Source: Mesorhizobium loti
Lineage (GTDB): Bacteria > Pseudomonadota > Alphaproteobacteria > Rhizobiales > Rhizobiaceae
Assembly: GCF_013170705.1 (NCBI RefSeq)
Contig: NZ_CP033334.1
Coordinates: forward strand, 930,001 to 994,000
Direction of reading: 5' to 3'
Length of the DNA: 64,000 nt
The notes beneath the pieces were generated by a model that was not told where the DNA came from, did not search any database, and was given only the letters and a program-made list of their open reading frames with translations. Both the position numbers and the translations under genes were made by a program. Of the stretch, positions 44,673-53,986 are shown one piece after another (the stretch's first letter is position 1; each line of letters opens with the position of its first letter).

Positions 44673-45449
44673 TCATCCGTTCTGGAAGGCCGGATGCCAG
44701 CCGAGCGACAGCCGCTCGAGCAGGCGGGCGAGGCTGTCGGCGAGCTTGCCGAGCAGCGCGTAGATCAGGATCGACAGCACGACGACATCGATCAGCAGGA
44801 ATTCGCGCGCCTGCATGGCCATGTAGCCGAGGCCGGAACTGGCCGAGATGGTTTCGGCGACGATCAGTGTCAGCCACATGATGCCGAGCGCGTAGCGCAG
44901 GCCGACGAAGATCGCCGGCAGCGCGCCCGGCAGGATGACGCGAAAGAACAGCGCGCGCCGGTCCATGCCGTAGACGCGGCCCATCTCGACCAGCTGCGGG
45001 TCGACGCCCTGGATGCCGAGCAGCGTGTTGACGTAGATCGGAAAGAACACGCCAAGCGCCACCAGGAACAGTTTTGCCTCCTCGTCGATGCCGAACCACA
45101 GGATGACGAGCGGGATCAGCGCCAGATGCGGAATGTTGCGGATCATCTGCAGCGTGGTGTCGGTCAGGCCGCGGCTGAGCCGCGACAGGCCGTTGGCGAG
45201 GCCGAGCGCGAAGCCGATCGAACCGCCTATGGCAAAGCCGCCAAGCGCGCGCGCCGTGGAAACACCGATGTTGCGGATCAGTTCACCCGAAAGCGTCAGC
45301 CGCCAGAAGGCCTCGGCGACGGCGCTTGGCGCCGGCAGCACATTGGCCGGCATGACACCCGCGCGCGACGCGGCTTCCCAGCCGGCAATCACCAGGATCG
45401 GCAACACCCAGCCGATGGCGTTTGCGTGGAGGCGCGCGGAAAAGCTCAT
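44673..45449 (-). CDS. ssuC: aliphatic sulfonate ABC transporter permease
   Basis: 258 residues with about six membrane helices and the binding-protein-dependent permease loop ([45 protein letters not shown]). Close to SsuC. It is four bases overlapped with ssuD and one base from ssuB, so translation is likely coupled. It forms the membrane channel of the sulfonate importer. Confidence 0.9.
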   Translation of the reverse strand: MSFSARLHANAIGWVLPILVIAGWEAASRAGVMPANVLPAPSAVAEAFWRLTLSGELIRNIGVSTARALGGFAIGGSIGFALGLANGLSRLSRGLTDTTLQMIRNIPHLALIPLVILWFGIDEEAKLFLVALGVFFPIYVNTLLGIQGVDPQLVEMGRVYGMDRRALFFRVILPGALPAIFVGLRYALGIMWLTLIVAETISASSGLGYMAMQAREFLLIDVVVLSILIYALLGKLADSLARLLERLSLGWHPAFQNG

Positions 45450-46609
45450 GAAGAGGCCTGCAGGCGGGCGGCACCGTGGAAGCCGACCGAGAATTCATTG
45501 GCGATGTCCTGGTGCGCCCGCTGCCGCCTGGTGCCAAGCCCGAGACGTGGGAACAGCAGCTCGGCGACGCGGTAGGCTTCTTCCAGATGCGGGTAACCGG
45601 AGCCGATGATGGTATCGATGCCAATCGCCTGGTATTCGCGGATGCGCGCGGCGACCTGCTCGGGCGTGCCGACCAACGCGGTGCCGGCGCCGCCGCGCAC
45701 CAGGCCGACGCCCGCCCACAGATTGGGCGAGACGACCAGCTTGTCACGGCGGCCGCCATGCAGCTCTGCCATGCGGCGCTGGCCGACCGAATCCATCTGG
45801 TTGAGGAAGCGCGCCTGCGCATTCTCGATCTGGGCGTCGGTGACATGGCTGATCAGCCGGTCGGCGGCCCGCCAGGCCTCGTCCTCGGTTTCGCGCACGA
45901 TGAAATGCAGCCGGATGCCGAAACGCAGTTTCCTGCCGCGCAGGGCCGCCTTCGCGCGCGCCGAGGCCAGCTTCTCGGCCACCTGTGCCGGCGGTTCGCC
46001 CCAGGTCAGGTACATGTCGACGAGGTCGGCGGCGAGGTCCTGGCCGGCGTCGGACGAGCCGCCGAAATAGAGCGGCGGCCGTTCCTGCAACGGCAAGAGG
46101 TCGAGTCGGCCATTCTCGACGCGGTAGTATTTGCCGTCGAAGTTGACGCGCTCGCCGGATACCAGGCCGCGCCAGATGGTGAGGAATTCCCGCGCCTGGG
46201 CGTAGCGCTCGTCATGCGGGAGGAAGACGCCGTCGCCGGCGAGCTCGGTCGGATTGCCGCCGACCACCACATTGAGCAACAGCCGGCCATTGCTCAGCCG
46301 GTCGAGTGCCGCGGTCTGGCGCGCGGCGAAGGTCGGCAGCGTCACACCGGGCCGCAAGGCGACCAGGAATTTGAGTTTCTCGGTGAGCGTCGCAAGTCCT
46401 GTCGCGGTGATCCAGGAATCCTCGCAATTCTGACCGGTCGGCAACAGCACGCCGGGAAAGCCGAGCCGGTCGACCGCCTGCGCGATCTCCTTGAAATACC
46501 CGAACTCCGGCGGCCGCTGCTGTTGCTCGGAACCAAGATAGGAGCCGTCGCCATGGGTCGGGATGAACCAGAAGAAATCGAGCGGCGCGGTGCCGGCCGG
46601 CGTGGTCAT
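45446..46609 (-). CDS. ssuD: FMNH2-dependent alkanesulfonate monooxygenase
   Basis: 387 residues, usual length. Luciferase-like flavin monooxygenase signatures: [74 protein letters not shown], and [35 protein letters not shown]. It cleaves the C-S bond of alkanesulfonates to give sulfite. ATG 46609 matches family starts; an in-frame codon further up (46660) is possible. It needs a flavin reductase (SsuE), not found in this window. Confidence 0.93.
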   Translation of the reverse strand: MTTPAGTAPLDFFWFIPTHGDGSYLGSEQQQRPPEFGYFKEIAQAVDRLGFPGVLLPTGQNCEDSWITATGLATLTEKLKFLVALRPGVTLPTFAARQTAALDRLSNGRLLLNVVVGGNPTELAGDGVFLPHDERYAQAREFLTIWRGLVSGERVNFDGKYYRVENGRLDLLPLQERPPLYFGGSSDAGQDLAADLVDMYLTWGEPPAQVAEKLASARAKAALRGRKLRFGIRLHFIVRETEDEAWRAADRLISHVTDAQIENAQARFLNQMDSVGQRRMAELHGGRRDKLVVSPNLWAGVGLVRGGAGTALVGTPEQVAARIREYQAIGIDTIIGSGYPHLEEAYRVAELLFPRLGLGTRRQRAHQDIANEFSVGFHGAARLQASS

Positions 46610-46699
46610 GTCTGGCGCGGTCACGGGCGGATCTCCTGAAGATATCAGCGGAAACGACAAAGGCGCCGGACGTTTCCGCCCGGCGCCATGCGAGAAAAA

Positions 46700-47653
46700 T
46701 CAGTTGCCCGGCGCGGTCCACACCGCGTCGGAGATGCGGACCGCCTTCGGGATCAGGCCGAGCTTGTAGAAGCGGTCGGCTGTCGCCTGCTGGCCGGCGG
46801 TGATCTCGTCGGTGATCGGAAAGATGCCGAATTTTGTGCGGTTGGCGGCAATGGTCTGTGCGTCGAGCGGCACGCCGGTCACCTCATGCAGCGCCTCGGC
46901 CACCTTGTCGCGGTTCTGGTCCGCCCATTTCGCCGCCTCGCCGAGGGCGGCGATCGTCGTGGTGACGATCTCGGGATGCGCCTTGGCGAAATCCTTGTTG
47001 GCGAGGAAATAGGTGTTGACCTTGAGCACATCGCTGGAGCGGGCCAGAACACGCGGCTGATAACGCGTTTCGGCGATGGCGAAGAAGGGATCCCAGACCG
47101 CCCAGGCATCGATCTGGTCGCTGGCGAAGGCGGCGGCCGCATCGGCGGGGCTGAGATAGACCGGCGTGATCTGATCGAAGGGGATACCTGCCTTTTCCAG
47201 CGCGGCGACCAGCAGGTTATGCGCGCTGGTGCCCTTGCCGACGCCGACGCGCTTGCCCTTGAGATCGGCGACCGACTGGACCTGCGACGCCGGCTTGACG
47301 AAGATCGCCTCGCCGTCGCCATTGGACGGCAGCGCTGCCGCGTAGACAATGTTGGCGCCCGCCGACTGGCCGAAGATCGGCGGCGCGTCGCCGGTCCAGC
47401 CGGCGTCAATGGCGCCGACATTGAGCGCCTCGACCAGCGGCGGGCCAGCGGTGAATTCGACCCACTTGACGGTGACGCCCTTGTCGCCAAGCGCCTTTTC
47501 GAGGACCTGCTGCTGCCGGGCGATCACCGGCAGGCCGGTTTTCTGATAGCCGATGCTGAACTGCTTCAGCTCCTGCGCCGTGGCGCCGAACGACAGGGCA
47601 ACCGTCGCGGCCACAAGGCCGATGCCGAAAGCGCGCCTCGTCAAATTGAACAT
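46700..47653 (-). CDS. ssuA: aliphatic sulfonate-binding periplasmic protein
   Basis: 317 residues. Signal peptide (RRAFGIGLVAATVALSFGATAQE) then the NMT1/SsuA pattern: FSIGYQKTGLPVIARQQQVLEKAL, VKWVEFTAGPPLVEALNVGAIDAGWTGDAPPIF, and DAWAVWDPFFAIAE. First gene of the operon; the shared TTCTAT-N7-GTAGAG element lies 75 bp upstream. It captures sulfonates in the periplasm for SsuBC. Confidence 0.92.
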   Translation of the reverse strand: MFNLTRRAFGIGLVAATVALSFGATAQELKQFSIGYQKTGLPVIARQQQVLEKALGDKGVTVKWVEFTAGPPLVEALNVGAIDAGWTGDAPPIFGQSAGANIVYAAALPSNGDGEAIFVKPASQVQSVADLKGKRVGVGKGTSAHNLLVAALEKAGIPFDQITPVYLSPADAAAAFASDQIDAWAVWDPFFAIAETRYQPRVLARSSDVLKVNTYFLANKDFAKAHPEIVTTTIAALGEAAKWADQNRDKVAEALHEVTGVPLDAQTIAANRTKFGIFPITDEITAGQQATADRFYKLGLIPKAVRISDAVWTAPGN

Positions 47654-47727
47654 GATCCCTCTCCTTCGCTGTGGATCGGCGCCGGGAGCATGTCCTCGCC
47701 GGTTGGAAGAGAGATAAGGCTAGGTAG

Positions 47728-47746
47728 TTCTATAAATTTAGTAGAG
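47728..47746. promoter_or_regulatory. candidate sulfur-control site upstream of ssuA
   Basis: TTCTAT-AAATTTA-GTAGAG, a near-palindrome in an A+T-rich patch. The same halves with the same 7-bp gap occur upstream of tauA at 51100-51118. In the gene direction it reads CTCTAC-N7-ATAGAA. Confidence 0.55.
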
Positions 47747-47826
47747 GAACGATTTTGCGAGATGAGGCTGGAGGGCGGAATGGTTTTTCAGCCGCTTGGT
47801 CAATCGGCGGCGGCCGTTGCTAGCCT

Positions 47827-48009
47827 CTTTCTCCCCGTGAACGGGGAGAAATGCCCGGCAGGGCAATAAGGGGCAGCGCCGGCATTGGACTGGTAGCCTG
47901 CAGCATTAAATCGGACCTGTGTTCGCCTGACTCGATTGCACACCTAGGTCTGCGGTCTGCGCCGCCCCTCACCTGCCTGCCGGCATCCCCCGTAAACGGG
48001 GCGAGGGGC
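47827..48009. repeat. intergenic inverted repeat (family B, GCCGGCA subtype, second copy)
   Basis: TTTCTCCCCGTGAACGGGGAGAAATGCCCGGCAGGGCAATAAGGGGCAGCGCCGGCA at the left and GCCGCCCCTCACCTGCCTGCCGGCATCCCCCGTAAACGGGGCGAGG at the right. Very like 40151-40320. Confidence 0.7.
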
Positions 48010-48031
48010 GCTCTGTCCATGGTCTCGCCAG

Positions 48032-48220
48032 TCACTGCGACCAGTACTGCCAGGCCCAGTAGAAGCTCTCGTCGCGCGGCGGCAGGCGGTCGCGCCCGGC
48101 CTGGAACGGGACTGGCGCCGGCGATGGAGGGTTGTCCTCCTTCGTCGCCTTGCGATCGGAGGCAAGGCCCAGCAGCCAGGTGCCGAAATGGGCGAACAGC
48201 ACGGCGGTGGAATGGGTCAT
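48032..48220 (-). CDS. small protein at the end of the taurine-type operon
   Basis: 62 residues, MTHSTAVLFAHFGTWLLGLASDRKATKEDN, then a Pro-rich linker and an aromatic tail ESFYWAWQYWSQ. It has one hydrophobic helix. GGAGAGA precedes the ATG at 48220 at good distance (the ATG at 48226 is too close). It begins 28 bp after the permease stop on the same strand, so it is the last gene of the tau-type operon. No family recognised. Confidence 0.55.
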   Translation of the reverse strand: MTHSTAVLFAHFGTWLLGLASDRKATKEDNPPSPAPVPFQAGRDRLPPRDESFYWAWQYWSQ

Positions 48221-48248
48221 GGTCATTCTCTCCTGCACTTGCGGTTGG

Positions 48249-49109
48249 TCACTCCCGTCCCGCCCACGGGACGAGCGCGCGCTCGATCCTGCGGATGGTG
48301 AATTCGAGTACGAAGGCAATGGCCGCGATCACCAGAATGCCCATGATCACCACGTCGGTGACCAGGAACTGGGCCGCGGACTGGATCATGAAGCCAAGAC
48401 CCCGCGTCGCCGCGACCAGTTCGGCGGCGACCAACGTCGACCAGCCGGCGCCGAGCGCGATGCGCAGGCCGGTCAGGATCGAGGGCAGCGCGCTGGGCAG
48501 GATCACGTGGCGGACCACCTGGCGCTTTGTGGCGCCAAGCGAACGCGCCGCGTTGACGCGCTCCTGCGAGACGCCGCGAACGCCCGACGCCGTTGACAAT
48601 GCCACCGGCGCCAGCATGGCGATGGCGATCACCAGGATCTTCGACGGCTCGCCTATGCCGAACCAGATGATGACCAGCGGCAAATAGGCGAGCGGCGGGA
48701 TCGGCCGCAGGAATTCCAGCAGCGGATCGAAGATGCCGCGGCCGACAGTGCTGATGCCGATGGCGAGACCCACCGGCACGCCGACGAGGATGGCCGCGAC
48801 GAGTGCCGCAAACACGCGGCCGAGGCTGGCGACGACATGCTGCAGCAGCGTCGCGTCGACGAAGCCATCCCTGATGACGACGATGAATTTGTTCCAGACG
48901 GCGACCGGTGAGGGCAGGAACACCGGCGACACCAGTTGCAGGCGGGCCGACAGCGCCCACGCCGCCAGCACCACCAGTATGGTGACCGCGCTGATCATGC
49001 GGGCCGAAACGCCCTTGCGTTTCGGGCTTGGCCGCGACCACGGCACCGACAGGCCGTCGGCCTCTTCGGTCCTCGAGCCGGGTCGTTCGGTGTAGGAGGA
49101 GATGGTCAT
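48249..49109 (-). CDS. tauC: taurine-type ABC transporter permease
   Basis: 286 residues with about six helices and a permease loop (VRGVSQERVNAARSLGATKRQVVRHVILPSALPSILTGLRIALGAGWSTLVAAELV). This is TauC/SsuC-like; neighbouring TauA-like binding protein supports taurine. The ATG overlaps the ATPase stop by four bases. The first about 35 residues are a charged cytoplasmic leader. Confidence 0.87.
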   Translation of the reverse strand: MTISSYTERPGSRTEEADGLSVPWSRPSPKRKGVSARMISAVTILVVLAAWALSARLQLVSPVFLPSPVAVWNKFIVVIRDGFVDATLLQHVVASLGRVFAALVAAILVGVPVGLAIGISTVGRGIFDPLLEFLRPIPPLAYLPLVIIWFGIGEPSKILVIAIAMLAPVALSTASGVRGVSQERVNAARSLGATKRQVVRHVILPSALPSILTGLRIALGAGWSTLVAAELVAATRGLGFMIQSAAQFLVTDVVIMGILVIAAIAFVLEFTIRRIERALVPWAGRE

Positions 49110-49879
49110 GCCGCCTCTCCCTCGAAGATGGCGTCGGTCAGTTCGCCGCGCGCCGCGGCGAAGGCGGGATCGGCCTTGATCGCGCGGATGGCCTCGCCCG
49201 AGGCGTAGCGCCTGGAGAAGCCAGGTTCGAAGGTGCGCACCACGCGGCCGGGGCCGGGCGCCAGCACGACGATGCGGGTGGCGAGCACCAGCGCCTCCTC
49301 GATACCGTGGGTGACCATGAGCACGCCGGCACGGCTTGCCGTCCAGAGGTCGAGCAGCGTCGTCTGCATGCGCTCGCGCGTCAGCGCATCGAGCGCGCCG
49401 AGCGGCTCGTCGAGCAGCAGGAATTGCGGTTCGGCGGCGAGCGCGCGGGCAAGGCCGACACGCTGGCGCATGCCGCCGGACAGCTCCCAGATGCGCTTGT
49501 CGCCGGCATCGGTGAGTTTGACCAGCGCCAGAAGCTCGTCGGCGCGGCGCGCCCGCTCGTCGGGCCCGACACCGCGCAGGCGCAGCGCGAAAGCAACGTT
49601 CTCGCGCGCCGTCAGCCAGGGAAACAGCGCGTCGTTCTGGAACACCACGGCGCGATCCGAACCAGGTGCCGTGATCGGCTGGCCGTTGATCGTGGCCGTG
49701 CCGCGCGCCGGCGCGACCAGGCCGGCGGCGACATTGAGCAGCGAGGTCTTGCCGCAGCCGGAGCGGCCGACAAGGACGACGAAATCATCCTTGCCGATGT
49801 CGATCGACACCCGTTCGACGGCGGGTGCCGGCTGGCCCTCGTAGCGGATCGAGATCTTGTCGAGCACGAGATGCGGCAT
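49106..49879 (-). CDS. tauB: taurine-type ABC transporter ATPase
   Basis: 257 residues from ATG 49879 (GGAG eight bases upstream). Walker A GRSGCGKTS (38-46), [35 protein letters not shown], and VTHGIEEALVLATRIVVL. TauB group. The long upstream frame to 49948 is not needed. Located between tauA (150 bp gap) and tauC. Confidence 0.88.
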   Translation of the reverse strand: MPHLVLDKISIRYEGQPAPAVERVSIDIGKDDFVVLVGRSGCGKTSLLNVAAGLVAPARGTATINGQPITAPGSDRAVVFQNDALFPWLTARENVAFALRLRGVGPDERARRADELLALVKLTDAGDKRIWELSGGMRQRVGLARALAAEPQFLLLDEPLGALDALTRERMQTTLLDLWTASRAGVLMVTHGIEEALVLATRIVVLAPGPGRVVRTFEPGFSRRYASGEAIRAIKADPAFAAARGELTDAIFEGEAA

Positions 49880-50031
49880 GGGGCCTCTCCGAGGAAATCC
49901 GACTGCCCCGGAACGGCTCCTCGTCAGCAGGTCCGGGGCAGGCAGCACGCGGCGTCAGGGAAGGAGCGCGCGAGCCATTTGAGCGCCGCCGCATTGCCGC
50001 CAGGGCATGCGGGGACGCTTCAGCACTGGGC

Positions 50032-51045
50032 TCAGTTCGAGGCCAGCGCCTCGGTGACGTATTTCGATGTCAGGTATTTCGAATAGTCCGGCAGCACGGC
50101 GTCGACCTTGCCCTGTTCCTTGAGGAAGGCGGAGGCCGCCGCGACCGCCTTGACCGTGCCGCCGCCGAGGAACTTGTCGGAGGCCTGCTCCTCGAGCGTC
50201 GGGAAGACGTAGCCCTTCAGCAATTCGGGCACCTCTTCCAGCTTGGCGCCGGTGAGCTTGGCGATCTTTCCGGCCTGCGGCGAAGACACCGACCAGGCGT
50301 CGGGCTTGGCGAGATACTCGGCATAGGCGGCGCCCGTCACCTTGACGAAGTCGCGCACCGCTTCCGGGTTCTTCTCGGCAAAATCGGTGCGCACGATCCA
50401 GGCATCGAACGTCGGTGCGCCCCAGGCGGCGACCTGCGAGGAATCCAGCACCACCTTGCCTGTCGTCTTGATCTGGCCGAGTGCCGGATCCCAGACATAG
50501 GCGGCGTCGATGTCGCCGCGCGCGAAGGCGGCGGCGATTTCCGGCGGCCTGAGATTGAGGATCTGGACCGACTTCGGATCGACATTCTCATGCTTGAGCG
50601 CGGCAAGCAGGCTGTAATGCGTCGTCGAGACGAAGGGCACGGCGACCTTCTTGCCGGCGAGGTCGGCGACCTTCTCGATGCCGGCGCCGTTGCGGGCGAC
50701 AAGCGCCTCGGACGGCCCGATCAGGCCGACGACGAAGATCGTCTGGATCGGCAGTTCGCGGCTGGCCGCCGCCGCCAGCGGGCTCGAACCGACATAGCCG
50801 ATGTCGACCGAGCCGGAAGCGACCGCGGCGATGACATCGGCACCGGAATCGAACTTGCGCCAGTCGATCGTGGCCTTGGTGGCCTTTTCATAAGTCCCAT
50901 CGGCCTGCGGCACTTTGGAGGGTTCGACCACCGTCTGGTAGCCGATGGTGATCTTCAGGTCGTCGGCCAGGGCCGGGCCAAGGAAGGCGGCCCCGGCAAG
51001 GGCGGCCGACGACAGAAGGAGAATGCGTCGCGAAATGGTGGACAT
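50032..51045 (-). CDS. tauA: taurine-type periplasmic binding protein
   Basis: 337 residues. Signal peptide (RRILLLSSAALAGAAFLGPALADD), then the TauA pattern: KITIGYQTVVEPSKVPQADGTYEKATKATIDWRKFDSGADVIAAVASGSVDIGYVGSSPLAAAASRELPI. The specificity GSSP and GYQT-VEPSKV motif resemble taurine rather than nitrate or sulfonate proteins. No taurine dioxygenase (TauD) is in the operon, so how the sulfur is released is not shown here. ATG 51045 has GGAG upstream. Confidence 0.88.
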   Translation of the reverse strand: MSTISRRILLLSSAALAGAAFLGPALADDLKITIGYQTVVEPSKVPQADGTYEKATKATIDWRKFDSGADVIAAVASGSVDIGYVGSSPLAAAASRELPIQTIFVVGLIGPSEALVARNGAGIEKVADLAGKKVAVPFVSTTHYSLLAALKHENVDPKSVQILNLRPPEIAAAFARGDIDAAYVWDPALGQIKTTGKVVLDSSQVAAWGAPTFDAWIVRTDFAEKNPEAVRDFVKVTGAAYAEYLAKPDAWSVSSPQAGKIAKLTGAKLEEVPELLKGYVFPTLEEQASDKFLGGGTVKAVAAASAFLKEQGKVDAVLPDYSKYLTSKYVTEALASN

Positions 51046-51099
51046 CAAAGGGCTCCATGAAAACAGAGAAAATCGGATCGCCCCATTATAGTCCGCTAA

Positions 51100-51118
51100 T
51101 TCTATCGGCCTTGTAGAG
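51100..51118. promoter_or_regulatory. candidate sulfur-control site upstream of tauA
   Basis: TTCTAT-CGGCCTT-GTAGAG, 55 bp before the tauA start. Its halves and spacing match the ssuA site at 47728-47746, while the central seven bases differ, as expected for a dimer-binding site. Confidence 0.55.
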
Positions 51119-51949
51119 TTAAATTGTTTCAACGAAGGCGGGGTTGTTGGAAAAAAGCTGTCGGTTGCGGAAGGCTGGAGCGCATAGGTCGGCTGTGGCC
51201 GCTCGCTGCTTCGATGACAGACCGCTGTAGGAGCAGGAATGGCGCTCCGCGAACCTTCCAACCTTAGTCATTTATGGCGGAGCAAGGAGCGAAGCGACGC
51301 GGCGCAGACCCTAGGATCCATGCCGCGACATGTAAGCGTCGCCACGGTTCAGAACTCTGCACCGCTGCACTCTTCGATCAACGTCACGGAATGGATCCTC
51401 GGGTCTCCGCGACGCCGCTTCGCGGCTGCTCCGCCCGTGGATGACGAAGTTGTAGAGGCTCCGGCACTCGACTGCTTGTCTGTGCCGTTCACGCACGAAT
51501 GATAAATTCTTACCCAGGCCAGCACCACGCAAATCCATGCCTCGAACGGCTACGGAATTGACAAGCCGTTCCGCGTGTTCGAGGGTAAGTATAGTATCCT
51601 TATCGACATGAGGGAATTGGAGGCGACGATGAGCGGGCACCCCACCACCATGATCGCTCGCGGCATTCGGCTGTCGATGTTGTGTGAGTCGGCGCGCGAC
51701 ACGGCTGTCTCGCCGGGAGCCATCCTGTCGCTTTGGGCGGTCGATGTGCATTTCTGTGCCCTTAATGGCACAAAAGCCTGACAAATGGCCTAAACGGCTT
51801 GAAAACAAAGCAAAATCAACAGTTCTCGGCTTGTATATCATGTCACTAGAATTTATGTGTCATGGATGCTTGGGCGCGGCGGGGAGGCACGCCAGGCGTT
51901 TCGCAACGGATGGCTTCAAGCCATCGCATGACAGAGAAACGTTCGGTTT
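51119..51949. other. intergenic region, about 830 bp
   Basis: Between tauA and the Rrf2 gene. Positions 51267-51449 are a family A repeat. A 50-residue frame at 51629-51781 has a fair GGAGG site but no recognisable features, so it is not called as a gene. Positions 51780-51860 are A+T-rich and likely hold the Rrf2 promoter (TTGTATATCATGTCACTAGAAT). No RNA gene is seen. Confidence 0.4.
51267..51449. repeat. family A intergenic inverted repeat, copy 3 (degenerate left end)
   Basis: Starts GTCATTTATGGCGGAGCAAGGAGCGAAGCG with GGATCCATGCCGCGAC, and ends GCTGCTCCGCCCGTGGATGACGAAG. The left end is altered, so this copy is older or less exact than the others. Confidence 0.65.
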
Positions 51950-52426
51950 ATGCTCACCAAAAAAGGCAAGTACGGCCTCAAGGCGCTTGTACACCTCGCG
52001 CGGATGCCGGCCGGGCAGCTCGCTTTCGTCAACGACATCGCGACCGGCAACAACATCCCGAAGAAGTTTCTTGACGCCATCCTGGGCGAGCTGCGCAATG
52101 CCGGTTTCGTCCAGAGCCGCAAGGGCAAGGATGGCGGTTACCGTCTGGCTCGGCCCGCCGACGAGATCAAGGTCGGCCACGTCGTGCGCGTCCTTGACGG
52201 GCCGCTGGCCCCAATTCCCTGCGCCAGCCGCACACAATATCAGCGCTGCGAAGACTGCAACGAGGCGACATGCCAAGTCCGACATCTGATGCTGGAGGTC
52301 CGGCAGGCGATCGCCGAGGTGCTCGACCAGCGCAGCCTCGCCGAAATGCGCGATATCGGCCTCGACGAGCTTCCAGCCGCGAGGGAGATCCACAATCTTC
52401 CGATCGCGGTGAAGGTCCAGGCCTGA
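51950..52426 (+). CDS. Rrf2-family regulator with four Cys
   Basis: 158 residues. Winged helix at about 1-80 (LTKKGKYGLKALVHLAR, ATGNNIPKKFLDAILGELRNAGFVQSRKGKDGGYRLARP). Four Cys lie at 91, 100, 103 and 108 (PCASRTQYQRCEDCNEATC), where IscR/NsrR place three iron-sulfur ligands. It is the first gene before an FAD protein, cystathionine beta-synthase and a gamma-lyase, so a CymR-like or iron-sulfur-sensing control of sulfur amino-acid metabolism is likely (inference). Confidence 0.85.
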   Translation: MLTKKGKYGLKALVHLARMPAGQLAFVNDIATGNNIPKKFLDAILGELRNAGFVQSRKGKDGGYRLARPADEIKVGHVVRVLDGPLAPIPCASRTQYQRCEDCNEATCQVRHLMLEVRQAIAEVLDQRSLAEMRDIGLDELPAAREIHNLPIAVKVQA

Positions 52427-52451
52427 CGCATCGCATACCGCGGGAACGCGC

Positions 52452-53795
52452 ATGAGCGGGCGCGCCAATTCGATCATCATTGTCGGCGGCGGCGCCTCGG
52501 GCGTCGTGCTTGCCGCGCATCTCCTGAAATCGCCCAATCCGGATCTGCGTGTCACGCTGGTCGAAAAGCGCCCGCATTTCGGCCAGGGCATCGCCTATTC
52601 GACGCTGCTGTCGGCGCATGTGCTGAATGTCAGCGCCGCCGGCATGAGCGCCTATGCCGACGACCCCGGCAATTTCTGGCGCTGGCTGCAGGCGCGCGGC
52701 CTTGTGAGCCAGGAGCAGACGCCACAGACACCATTCTACGCACCGCGCAGCATCTATGCCCGCTATCTCGGCGAGCTGCTCGACGAACTCGAAGCGCGCG
52801 AACAGCCGACCGGGCGGCTGCGCCTGATCCACGAGGAGAGCCTGTCGATCACGCCGACCCCGTCCGGCGTCGAGGTGGCGCTCGCCAATGGCACCAGCGT
52901 CGTCGCCCATCTGGCCATACTCGCCACCGGCCATGACGAACAGCCGGCGCAAGGCCATGCGATCCGCATGGGCTCGGAAGCCGATACAGCGCTCGATCCG
53001 CACAGCCCCGTGATGGTGCTGGGCACCGGCCTCAGCATGGTGGACGCGTTCCTGGCGCTGGAACAGCGCGGCCACACCGGCAAGATCATCGCGGTTTCCC
53101 GGCGCGGCCTGCTGCCGTCGCCGCATCGCAAGGGCAATCCGATCAAGCTCGACGTCGCCGACATCCCGCTCGGCACCCAGCTTTCCTATTTCGTCGGCTG
53201 GTTCCGCGACCTGATCCGCGAGAACCAGAAGGCCGGCATCGACTGGCGCGACGTGGTCGACGGCCTGCGCCCCTTCAACCAGAAGATCTGGCAGAACTGG
53301 CCGGCTTCCGCCAAGCGCCGCTTCGTCGAGCACACCAAGGCCTGGTGGGACATCCACCGCCATCGCATGGCGCCGGAAGTCTACGCCAAGGTGACCGAGG
53401 CCGTGCAATCCGGCCGCATCCGGCTTGTCGCCGGCCGCGTCGTCGGCATCGTGCCGGGGGAGACTTTCACCGTCGACGTCCAGTCGCGCCACAGCCAGCT
53501 TGTCGAGACTTTCGAGGTTGCTCGTATCTATGATTGCTCGGGCATCGTGCGTGACATTTCGACCTCGTCGAACAGCGTGGTGCGCTCGCTGGTCGACCGC
53601 GGGCTCGCGCGGCCGGACCCGATGCGCATCGGCCTCGACGTGTCGCCCAATTGCGAGATCATCGCCAGCGACGGCACGGTCTCGCGAAAGATCCTCGCCG
53701 TCGGCCCGCTGACGCGCGGCACCTTCTTCGAGATCGACGCCATCCCGGATATTCGCGTGCAGTGTGCAAGGCTGAGCAAGCAGTTGCTGGGGTGA
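52452..53795 (+). CDS. FAD/NAD(P)-binding protein (FAD_NAD_binding 9 type)
   Basis: 447 residues beginning SIIIVGGGASGVVLAAHLLKSP (Rossmann motif) with PHFGQGIAYSTLLSAHVLNVSAAGMSAYADDPGNFWRWL, the typical early region of this HI0933-distant family, and LAILATGHDE and VMVLGTGLSMVDAFLALEQRGH further on. Reactions of the family are poorly known; relatives include YdhS and L-lysine-type monooxygenase-like proteins. It follows Rrf2 by 25 bp and is probably regulated with it. Confidence 0.8.
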   Translation: MSGRANSIIIVGGGASGVVLAAHLLKSPNPDLRVTLVEKRPHFGQGIAYSTLLSAHVLNVSAAGMSAYADDPGNFWRWLQARGLVSQEQTPQTPFYAPRSIYARYLGELLDELEAREQPTGRLRLIHEESLSITPTPSGVEVALANGTSVVAHLAILATGHDEQPAQGHAIRMGSEADTALDPHSPVMVLGTGLSMVDAFLALEQRGHTGKIIAVSRRGLLPSPHRKGNPIKLDVADIPLGTQLSYFVGWFRDLIRENQKAGIDWRDVVDGLRPFNQKIWQNWPASAKRRFVEHTKAWWDIHRHRMAPEVYAKVTEAVQSGRIRLVAGRVVGIVPGETFTVDVQSRHSQLVETFEVARIYDCSGIVRDISTSSNSVVRSLVDRGLARPDPMRIGLDVSPNCEIIASDGTVSRKILAVGPLTRGTFFEIDAIPDIRVQCARLSKQLLG

Positions 53796-53986
53796 ATCGT
53801 TGGTGGGTTGCGCTCTGCGGCGCCCCTCTGGCCTGCCCCACCGACCGTGGCACAAACTGGAATTTCATTCCCCGTCTGGCCGGTTGATTGGCATGATCTA
53901 TCTTCTTTCCGGCGACAAACGGCTGGAAAAGAGGCTACGCTGCCGCTCTGCCCCCCTAGGCGGTCGCTTGATCATGGAGCATCGAA

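Noticed and set aside
51629-51781. 50-residue frame with GGAGG upstream
   Set aside because: No membrane, signal or family features and no neighbour link. The ribosome-site match alone is weak evidence in this length.
52167-53855. 562-residue frame opposite the FAD protein and part of Rrf2
   Set aside because: Runs antisense through two well-supported genes and has no recognisable domain.
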